Positions 1-5,019 of a stretch of 16,733 nt of DNA are shown piece by piece. The DNA lies in the NCBI GenBank assembly GCA_030840415.1, contig JAVEEO010000390.1, positions 1-16,733 of the forward strand, read 5' to 3'. The position numbers were made by a program, and so were the translations under genes. The notes beneath the pieces were generated by a model. That model made no database searches, was not told the origin of the DNA, and was given only the letters and a program-made list of their open reading frames with translations. The DNA comes from Pseudonocardiales bacterium. Its GTDB lineage: Bacteria; Actinomycetota; Actinomycetes; Mycobacteriales; Jatrophihabitantaceae. Positions within the stretch are counted from its first letter, which is position 1, and the number at the start of each line of letters is the position of its first letter.

Positions 1-360
1 GACCACTAGGCTCGTATCTCCACCCGGCCAGTCGGCGATGATGTTGGGGCCGGCGCCGACGGTGCACCCCGAGGTGCACGGCTGCTTGACCACCGAGTAG
101 CCGGCCGCGACCAGCTTGTCATAGACATAGGTCACCGAGGCCGTGTAGCCGGCGGTGGTGGAACGGCGAGTGCCACCGTTGTTGGTGGCGATCGTCTGCA
201 GCTGGGACAGGTGAGTCTGGATGTTGGTCACCGAGATGTCCGGTGCGGCCACGGCGGCCTGGGCCGCGGTGGCCGGCAGTGCCAGCACGGTGCTGCTGGC
301 CAGCGCCAGTGCCAGCATGCCGCGCACGAGCTGGCCGCGCGGGATCGGGGTACGTCTCAA
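1..360 (-). CDS. Secreted M28 family aminopeptidase, N-terminal part (runs off left edge)
   Basis: Reading leftwards from a TTG at 360, the frame is open for 120 codons to the window edge. The TTG is preceded by GAGGAG six bases upstream, which decides the start; an in-frame ATG at 318 would remove the start of the signal peptide. Residues 1-35 form a signal peptide: RR near the N-terminus, a hydrophobic stretch MLALALASSTVLALPATA, and a probable cleavage after AQA. The mature part begins APDISVTNIQTHLSQLQTIA and continues NNGG, AGYTASVTYVYDKLVAAGYSV and NIIADWPGGD. This is the opening of the Streptomyces griseus-type zinc aminopeptidase (M28), which removes N-terminal residues from peptides outside the cell. 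The zinc-binding residues (the expected HLDS motif) would lie just past the edge and cannot be seen. A short CTSGC pair near residue 100 is an unusual local feature. It is probably not part of the biosynthetic cluster. Confidence 0.85.
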   Translation of the reverse strand, partial: MRRTPIPRGQLVRGMLALALASSTVLALPATAAQAAVAAPDISVTNIQTHLSQLQTIATNNGGTRRSTTAGYTASVTYVYDKLVAAGYSVVKQPCTSGCTVGAGPNIIADWPGGDTSLVV

Positions 361-595
361 CGCCTACTCCTCGGGGGTAGCGGGATGGCAGCGCGCGGAT
401 GGCGTGCTGCCGGGGTGGGGGAACATGTGAAGGGTATGTGTATGGGCTATGAATTGTGAATAGCCGATTCCGGGGTTATTTCCGGTCGCACCCGCCGCCA
501 TCGCTCGCGGCACGTGTTGTAGTCACCGGCTAACCGGGGCAGACTTCACGCTGACTACACCGCACGTTGTCGCGCACCGATGAGGGAGCCCGGAG
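361..595. promoter_or_regulatory. Divergent intergenic region between aminopeptidase and the 256-aa gene
   Basis: These 235 bases hold no convincing gene and must carry both divergent promoters. For the plus-strand gene, TTGTAG (517-522) and CAGACT (540-545) are separated by 17 bases and resemble a housekeeping -35/-10 pair. GAGGGAG at 582-588 is the likely ribosome site for the ATG at 596. A perfect inverted repeat, GGCTAT (445-450) and ATAGCC (460-465) with a 9-base spacer, sits in a locally AT-richer stretch about 85 bases upstream of the aminopeptidase start. It could be an operator. The promoter assignment is by eye only. Confidence 0.35.
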
Positions 596-1366
596 ATGTC
601 CAGCCCCGCACGGGCCAAGAAGGCCCGGAAGTACGAGAGTTCGGACGAGGAGTCCGAGGCCGAACTGGAGGAGGTCGAGGAGGTCCACCACGCCCGTTCG
701 GTTCCGGTGACCGGCCTGGTGCACAAGAAGGCCCGCAAGAGCGAGACGGAGAAGCTCGCCGAGGGCTCCGGGTTCGCCTTCGACCCCGGAGAGGTCGCCT
801 TCACGATCGGCTCGGGAGGCCGGTCGGCCAAGGAGAAGAGCGGACTGGCCACCCGCGACCGGCGCACCGCGCGGCAGCGCGGCGGTCCCAAGCCGGTAGC
901 CGTCCGGCCGCACTACCAGCCGGTGGCCGACAAGTACGACCGCAAGCTGTGGAAGGGCTCGCGAGCGGGCCTCGGGTGGTTCGACAACGTCAAGTCCGCC
1001 CTGGACTCCGTCGACGACGGCACCTGCAAGATCGTCAAGGACGACGACTGCACCGGGGTCTCGGAAGCCATCGACCACGTCAAGGACTTCGCCACCGAGC
1101 AGACCGGCCTAGAGACCGAGATCGTCTGCGACGGTGAGCACCACTGGCGGGCGATCCTGCTCTCCGAGGCCCAGCAGCTCTACAACGGCGGTTTCGCCAG
1201 CGACGCCAAGATCAAGGGCAACAAGGGTGCCATGACCAGGCTGGGCAAGGCCTTCGTCTGGTCGTGCACGCACTGCAACTCCAGCAAGAGCGGCAAGAAG
1301 GGCCTGGACGGCGGCCAGGCGATCTGGCAGGAGGCCTGTCCCGGCGAGGAGGACTGCGAGCTGTGA
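596..1366 (+). CDS. Hypothetical 256-aa protein with HNH-like C-terminus
   Basis: Not recognised as a named family. Residues 1-60 are low-complexity and charged: KKARK followed by an acidic run of Glu/Asp/Ser (about 13-30), then a second KKARKSETEK block. The middle (about 60-150) is basic and Gly-rich. The C-terminal region has CDGEHHW, then N at YNGG, then WSCTHCNSSKSGKKG. The order HH ... N ... CxxCNxxK is what HNH (His-Me finger) endonucleases show, so a nuclease-like fold is possible, but no closer family match can be asserted. There is no signal peptide or membrane segment. The start is ATG with GAGGGAG about seven bases upstream. It stands alone, divergent from the aminopeptidase. A Cys-rich tail (ACPGEEDCEL) ends the protein. 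The coding frame is credible from length and codon bias; the function is open. Confidence 0.7.
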   Translation: MSSPARAKKARKYESSDEESEAELEEVEEVHHARSVPVTGLVHKKARKSETEKLAEGSGFAFDPGEVAFTIGSGGRSAKEKSGLATRDRRTARQRGGPKPVAVRPHYQPVADKYDRKLWKGSRAGLGWFDNVKSALDSVDDGTCKIVKDDDCTGVSEAIDHVKDFATEQTGLETEIVCDGEHHWRAILLSEAQQLYNGGFASDAKIKGNKGAMTRLGKAFVWSCTHCNSSKSGKKGLDGGQAIWQEACPGEEDCEL

Positions 1367-1469
1367 CCCCGCCGGCGGGCGGCAATCGCAGGTGCCGGCG
1401 GCCGGCAACCTCAGGGGCCGGCGGGTGGGTGTCGGCCGTGGCTGAGCGAGCCGGCGCTGTCGTCGAGAG

Positions 1470-1517
1470 AAAAAAGGGGGGCGGCCAGGTCGGCGAGGGG
1501 AGGTCGACCTGACCGCC
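1470..1517 (-). terminator. Strong intrinsic terminator, minus strand
   Basis: In the minus-strand RNA, the arm at 1517-1505 (GGCGGTCAGGTCG) pairs over 13 positions with the arm at 1492-1480 (CGACCTGGCCGCC), with one G-U wobble and a 12-base loop. CCCC and six T residues (1475-1470) follow directly. On the plus strand the wobble becomes an A-C mismatch and there is no T-run, so the element is directional. It ends the transcript carrying the 17-aa ORF, which stops about 26 bases upstream, and possibly the LuxR-type regulator before it. Confidence 0.75.
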
Positions 1518-1530
1518 GCGAGTGCTTACC

Positions 1531-1544
1531 GATCGGCGCCGATC
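1531..1544. repeat. 14-bp perfect palindrome GATCGGCGCCGATC
   Basis: A perfect palindrome overlaps the stop codon of the 17-aa ORF. In RNA it could fold as a five-base-pair hairpin with a four-base loop. It lies between the ORF and the stronger terminator hairpin, so it may be an RNA-stabilising 3' structure, or simply a GC-rich palindrome. Confidence 0.45.
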
Positions 1545-1596
1545 AGCAGTACTCGCTCCCGGTGAAGTTGTAGTCACCGTGACTGCACTGGCACAC
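1543..1596 (-). CDS. 17-aa three-cysteine small peptide
   Basis: From GTG at 1596 the frame reads MCQCSHGDYNFTGSEYC and stops at TGA (1545-1543). A perfect Shine-Dalgarno, AAGGAGGT (1608-1601), precedes the GTG by four bases. An intrinsic terminator begins about 26 bases after the stop. The combination of SD, short ORF and terminator argues for a real small gene rather than chance. The frame is also open upstream to GTG at 1647 (34 aa, basic-rich extension ARPRPPGREKK) but that start has no SD. The peptide has Cys at 2, 4 and 17. Function is unknown: a scaffold or precursor for the LanB-like enzyme encoded nearby, a regulatory leader peptide, or a metal-binding peptide are all possible. No known family is recognised. 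Confidence 0.45.
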   Translation of the reverse strand: MCQCSHGDYNFTGSEYC

Positions 1597-1645
1597 AACG
1601 ACCTCCTTCTTCTCTCGTCCCGGTGGCCTCGGTCTGGCCAAGATC

Positions 1646-1675
1646 ACTATTGCGAGAGACGGTGGTGCCGGTCCA
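1646..1675 (-). promoter_or_regulatory. Possible promoter for the 17-aa ORF
   Basis: On the minus strand, TGGACC (1675-1670) and AATAGT (1651-1646) are separated by 18 bases. Transcription from here would start near 1640, giving a leader of about 40 bases that contains the AAGGAGGT site and excludes the upstream GTG at 1647. The -35 match is weak, so the ORF may instead be co-transcribed with the LuxR-type gene. Confidence 0.25.
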
Positions 1676-1716
1676 TGACGAGCGGTTGCGGCGGTGCGCC
1701 AGGATCCGGGCAGCGT

Positions 1717-1736
1717 CCTGTCAGTTCCCTGTCAGT
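1717..1736. repeat. Two 9-bp direct repeats with 11-bp period
   Basis: CCTGTCAGT occurs at 1717-1725 and again at 1728-1736, exactly 11 bases apart, between the regulator's stop codon and the 17-aa ORF. Tandem half-sites on one helical face are typical of SARP and OmpR/PhoP-type regulator binding sites in actinomycetes. Which protein, if any, binds is unknown. Confidence 0.4.
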
Positions 1737-1766
1737 GGCTGGCAGCCACGGCGGCGTGAACGGGTA

Positions 1767-2360
1767 TCACACCAGCCCCCAGCGCTGGGCCGCCAGCAGG
1801 GCTTCAGTCCGTCCGCACACGCCCATCTGGGTGTAGAGCCGGTGCAGGCGGCGGAACATCTCCCGCTCGGAGTAGCCGCTCGCGCGGGCGAGTTCGCCGA
1901 CGGTGCGGCCCTCGGACAGCCCGGCCAGCCAGCGCACCTCGGTGGCGGTGAGGGTGGGGTGCTCGCACGGGTCGACGGCCAGGGCGAGGGCCAGGGCGAC
2001 AGGTGCCGGCATGATGACCCGGCCGGCACACGCCGCCGCCAGGCACTCGACGATGTCCTCGGGCGGCGCGTCCCGCCCCACCGCCGCCGTCGCGCCCGAC
2101 CGCATCGCCCAGCGGTAGGCATCGACGGTGACCTCGGACAGCAGCGCCAACTCCGGCGCCAGTGGCGCCCGCTCGCGCAGGCCCTTGAGCCGCCGGGCGT
2201 CCAGGTCGTCGAGCAGCGCGATCACCACCGCGCCGGCATCCTCGGAACGCACCCAGTCCTCACCGTCCGGCGGTTCGAACGGCTCGTAGCCGGCGTGCGA
2301 CAAGGCCTCGGCCAGACCCCGGCGAAAGCACTCCAACGGGTCCAGCACCGCAACCCTCAT
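1767..2360 (-). CDS. LuxR/NarL-type regulator with atypical receiver domain
   Basis: A 197-aa protein with the two-domain plan of NarL/FixJ response regulators. Residues 1-115 align to a receiver (MRVAVLDPLECFRRGLAEAL...), but the usual phospho-acceptor position after AVVI is not Asp, the paired acidic pocket is reduced to LDP, and the conserved Lys near GRDAP is Arg. It therefore probably does not work by normal phosphorylation. Residues about 133-197 are a LuxR helix-turn-helix: LTATEVRWLAGLSEGRTVGE, then LARASGYSEREMFRRLHRLY, then MGVCGRTEALLAAQRWGLV. The ATG at 2360 has GAGG about seven bases upstream and overlaps the stop of a 24-codon ORF. It lies downstream of the LanB-like gene on the same strand, separated by a 179-bp gap with repeated operator-like sequences. 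It is likely a pathway-specific regulator of this cluster. Confidence 0.85.
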   Translation of the reverse strand: MRVAVLDPLECFRRGLAEALSHAGYEPFEPPDGEDWVRSEDAGAVVIALLDDLDARRLKGLRERAPLAPELALLSEVTVDAYRWAMRSGATAAVGRDAPPEDIVECLAAACAGRVIMPAPVALALALAVDPCEHPTLTATEVRWLAGLSEGRTVGELARASGYSEREMFRRLHRLYTQMGVCGRTEALLAAQRWGLV

Positions 2361-2431
2361 CGGGGTGCCTCACTGCGCGGCGGCTCCGGCGTCCCCGACC
2401 GGTACGCAGCCCGAAGCAGACGGTTCCTCAT
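2357..2431 (-). CDS. Possible 24-aa upstream ORF coupled to the LuxR-type regulator
   Basis: An ATG at 2431 opens a 24-codon frame (starting MRNRLLRAAYRSG, ending SEAPR) whose TGA overlaps the regulator's ATG in an ATGA arrangement. The upstream sequence GGGGGCGAGTGG is only a loose ribosome site. It may couple translation of the regulator, or it may simply be untranslated leader. There are no cysteines and nothing resembling a known peptide. Confidence 0.25.
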   Translation of the reverse strand: MRNRLLRAAYRSGTPEPPRSEAPR

Positions 2432-2471
2432 ATCCACTCGCCCCCGCCCCCACGAATCTCGTGGCGAGTCC

Positions 2472-2509
2472 TGTGTTAAGTATGTGCTAAGTACGGTATT
2501 TCTAGCACA
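2472..2509. promoter_or_regulatory. Operator-like cluster: tandem 11-bp direct repeat plus inverted copy
   Basis: TGTGTTAAGTA (2472-2482) is followed directly by TGTGCTAAGTA (2483-2493), ten of eleven bases the same. An inverted copy of the first seven bases, TAGCACA, lies at 2503-2509. It forms a 7-bp inverted repeat with TGTGCTA at 2483-2489 (13-base spacer). A separate small palindrome CACGA-ATC-TCGTG is at 2451-2463. The AT-rich island sits in the gap between the LanB-like gene and the LuxR-type gene, so it probably controls the latter. An 11-bp period of half-sites is typical of SARP or PhoP-like binding. Confidence 0.5.
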
Positions 2510-2539
2510 GGAAGATCCCCACGCAAGCGGAAAAGCGGA

Positions 2540-4939
2540 TTAATTGTGCAGCGGTGAGGTGACCTGTGACGCAGTGCTGGCGCCGTCGACGGCCACCATC
2601 CGAAATTCGCAGCTGTACCGCTCGCCGTCGGCGTCGGGCAGCCACAACTGGTCGAGGTCCGGCAGCAGTTCGGTGATCCGGACGCTGCCCGCCGGGTCCG
2701 CCTCGGCAGTCCGCCGGATCAGCTTGGCCAGCAGGTTCACCAGGGCCAGGCTGGTGAAATCCACCGCGGTCGGCTTGTCCTCGACCGGCACGCTGACGAA
2801 GCCGCGTTCCGGTAGCTGGTGGCGGGCCCGCCAGCGCCGCGCCTGCAGGTAGCGCGCACTCTCGTCGGCGATCGAGGCCCAGCCGGCCTCGCTCACCGGC
2901 AGCCGCCACGACTCGCGGCTGAGCACCAGCCGGTCGAGGGTGATCCTGGGCTGATGGCCGGCGCTCGACACCGGCCGGAACGCATTGATCACCGCCCCGG
3001 ACAGGAAGTCGCTCAGCGTTTCCAGCAGGTCGTAGCGGGCCCCGGTACCGCGCGAGCGCACCACCAGGCCGGCACCATCCTCCTTCTCGACCACCACCAG
3101 GTCGGCAGCCGCCAGCACCGGCGCCGGCGGCCAGGCCGAGTCCGGCCCCATCGAGCGCGACCAGTACGTCCAGTGCGGCGACAGCAGCGCCGAGGGCGGT
3201 GCGCCGCGGGACGAGACCACGGCAGAGTTCTTCGGCGGGATGGCATAGATCCGGCCGGTGCCGGCATGGTCGGCCTCGGCCCAGGCCAGCAACCGGTCGG
3301 GATCGGGATGCTGCTCGACGAACAGCCGGCCCTCCAGGGTGTTGACCGACAGATGCAGCTCGCCGAGCACCAGCAGGAAATCGCCGCCGGCCACCGCATC
3401 GGCGCCTGCGGCGGCCAGCATCAGGTCCGGACTGGCATGGATCGCGGTGCTCCAGGCGCCGGCCTGCTCGGCATCGACCGCGAAGGCCCGGGCGGCCGGC
3501 GCGATGGCGGCGCAGCTGACCTGGTGCCGGCTGCCGGTTGCCGGAAGGCCCAGCACCTCGGCCCAGCGCTGCTGGAAGTCGGCCAGCACCGCCTCGATTG
3601 GTTCGGGCAGGCCGCGACCGGGGGCGTACAGCTGCGGCCCGGCCAGTGCCAGCAGGCTCGCCAGCGGCAGTTCGGGTTCGCCGGTGCGCGAGGTTTCGGC
3701 AGCGAACAGCTGGGCGAACACCTCCCGGTACTTCTCGGCGATCCGGTGCAGCAGCCAGCGCGCGCTGTCCAGCACGACGCCCAGCGGCTCGCCCAGTGCG
3801 TCCAGCACCACCGCCCCGACCGCGATCTCGGCGTCCCGCACGGTGTCCTGATAGACCAGGGTGCGGCCGGCGTAGCTGCTGCCCGAGCGCCGGGTGCCGG
3901 CCTGACCGGTGTAGGCGGCGAACAGCTCGCCGAGTGCCGCGGTCGCGGCCAACACCTGCTCGGCGCTGCCGGAGGCCGCCGCCACCGCGTCCCGGGCCGC
4001 GATCAGCTCGGTCAGCGGGCCCTCGGCGGCGGCGCGGACCCGCGGATCGGCGATCGCGGCCAACCGGTCGGCCAGGCCGCGTTCCGGGCGGGCCTCGATC
4101 GGGCCGGTCGGTGCCAGGGTGAGCAGGCCGAGCCGATCGAGTTCGGCCAGCTCTGCCAGGGCATCCGGTTCCGCCGCCTGCTCGCCGAGCAATTGGTCGA
4201 CGGTCCGGCTGCCGTCGGCCAGCGCCACCAGCCGGGCCTGCAGCGGCGACAGTGCCCGGCTGGTTCCGTCCGGCTGGCGGATCGTGCTGCCCTCGAGCCG
4301 GCAGGCGGCGTTGCGGCGCGGCCGCAGCCAGCCGAGCACGCCGGGCTGGTCGGCGATCGCCGCGGCGAGTTCGTCGATGCCCCAGCTCTCGAAATAGGTG
4401 GTGCGCCTGCTCAGCAACTGCCGTCCCGGCCGTACCGCCAGCGCCGGCTCGGCCGGGTCGGCCCGGGCCCAGCCGACCGGGCCGAAGAAGCCGATGGTCT
4501 CGTTCTTGAGGGCGTAGCGCTGCAGGTAGCTGACGATTGCCTGCTCGTGATTGCGGCCCCGCGCATTGCGCGGTTCGCCGCCCAGCACCTTGTCCAGGCA
4601 GGTCGGCACCAGCGCCGGGTTCTGCCAGGCGATCGCCTCGCGGAAGCGCGGATCGGCGGCCGCGGCCCGGACCGCGCCCGACAGTCGCTGGACCGCGTGC
4701 TGATAGGCCTGCTGATAGTCAGGCTGGTCGACGGCGCAGGCGTGGTCGACGGCGGAGACGCGGTCGACGGCGCAGGCGTGGTCGGCCGCGGCGGCCAGCG
4801 CCGGGTCGCGCAGGGGCGAGACCAGCCGTGCCGGAAAGCCCGCGCCGCGCACCGCGAGGTCGGGCCAGATACTCCAGGACGAGCCGCCCAGCGGGATCCG
4901 GTTCGGCCCGGTCACCGGGCGCGCGAGAGGTAGTGCCAC
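2540..4939 (-). CDS. Standalone LanB-like protein (lantibiotic dehydratase N-terminal / PEARL-like)
   Basis: This 799-aa protein matches the glutamylation (N-terminal) part of class I lantibiotic dehydratases. Landmarks are RFREAIAWQNPAL (about 98-110), RGRNHEQAIVSYLQRYALKN then ETIGFFGPVGWA (about 128-158), a winged-helix-like segment SPLQARLVALADGSRTVDQL (about 231-250), and the C-terminal VRITELLPDLDQLWLPDADG with RYSCEFRMV. In full LanB enzymes this domain transfers glutamate from Glu-tRNA to Ser/Thr, and a separate elimination domain of about 300 aa follows. That second domain is absent: the protein ends right after the first. Such short LanBs are either split dehydratases (as in thiopeptide clusters) or PEARLs, which add an amino acid from aminoacyl-tRNA to a peptide C-terminus. 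GTG at 4939 is the furthest start in the frame, without a clear SD; GTG at 4912 is an alternative. Three 18-bp tandem repeats lengthen the segment around residues 54-72. Confidence 0.85.
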   Translation of the reverse strand: MALPLARPVTGPNRIPLGGSSWSIWPDLAVRGAGFPARLVSPLRDPALAAAADHACAVDRVSAVDHACAVDQPDYQQAYQHAVQRLSGAVRAAAADPRFREAIAWQNPALVPTCLDKVLGGEPRNARGRNHEQAIVSYLQRYALKNETIGFFGPVGWARADPAEPALAVRPGRQLLSRRTTYFESWGIDELAAAIADQPGVLGWLRPRRNAACRLEGSTIRQPDGTSRALSPLQARLVALADGSRTVDQLLGEQAAEPDALAELAELDRLGLLTLAPTGPIEARPERGLADRLAAIADPRVRAAAEGPLTELIAARDAVAAASGSAEQVLAATAALGELFAAYTGQAGTRRSGSSYAGRTLVYQDTVRDAEIAVGAVVLDALGEPLGVVLDSARWLLHRIAEKYREVFAQLFAAETSRTGEPELPLASLLALAGPQLYAPGRGLPEPIEAVLADFQQRWAEVLGLPATGSRHQVSCAAIAPAARAFAVDAEQAGAWSTAIHASPDLMLAAAGADAVAGGDFLLVLGELHLSVNTLEGRLFVEQHPDPDRLLAWAEADHAGTGRIYAIPPKNSAVVSSRGAPPSALLSPHWTYWSRSMGPDSAWPPAPVLAAADLVVVEKEDGAGLVVRSRGTGARYDLLETLSDFLSGAVINAFRPVSSAGHQPRITLDRLVLSRESWRLPVSEAGWASIADESARYLQARRWRARHQLPERGFVSVPVEDKPTAVDFTSLALVNLLAKLIRRTAEADPAGSVRITELLPDLDQLWLPDADGERYSCEFRMVAVDGASTASQVTSPLHN
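4725..4778 (-). repeat. Three 18-bp tandem repeats inside the LanB-like gene
   Basis: Units at 4725-4742, 4743-4760 and 4761-4778 share GGTCGACGGCG and differ at a few positions; a fourth partial copy (TGGTCGG) follows. They are in frame and encode alternating VSAVD/ACAVD hexapeptides near the N-terminus of the protein. This is probably a locally expanded linker. Confidence 0.75.
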
Positions 4940-5019
4940 CCAGCCACGCCGGCAAACCTACCGCCCGGGATGTCCCCGGCACAGCCGAAGCGGACAGGAC
5001 GGGCGATTACCCTGTCGGG
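4940..5019. promoter_or_regulatory. Divergent promoter region; likely leaderless start for the 284-aa gene
   Basis: Eighty bases separate the two divergent starts. On the plus strand, TACCCT (5008-5013) fits the actinobacterial -10 consensus TANNNT and lies six bases before the GTG at 5020, with no Shine-Dalgarno. This is the layout of a leaderless mRNA. On the minus strand, TAGGTT lies about 15 bases upstream of the GTG at 4939 and could be the other -10. No clear -35 is visible for either. Confidence 0.4.

Noticed and set aside
1393..1407. GC-rich inverted repeat TGCCGGC-G-GCCGGCA downstream of the 256-aa gene as its terminator
   Set aside because: There is no T-run, and after leaving room for a loop only five base pairs remain. 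Such sequences are common by chance in this GC-rich DNA.
516..1579. A 13-bp exact repeat GTTGTAGTCACCG at 516-528 and 1567-1579, which might suggest a second copy of the small peptide
   Set aside because: The similarity stops at 13 bases on both sides, no SD or Cys pattern accompanies the first copy, and a match of this length is expected by chance in a window of this size.
1212..1598. 128-codon minus-strand frame from a TTG at 1598 using the same Shine-Dalgarno as the 17-aa ORF
   Set aside because: The SD-to-TTG spacing is only two bases, the frame runs through the terminator hairpin and T-run, and it overlaps the end of the 256-aa gene antisense.
2819..4933. Very long open frame (about 700 codons) antisense to the LanB-like gene; similar long antisense frames at 5948-7510 and 11535-13955
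   Set aside because: They are Arg/Gly/Pro/Gln-rich, lack recognisable motifs and mirror the GC bias of the real genes on the other strand.
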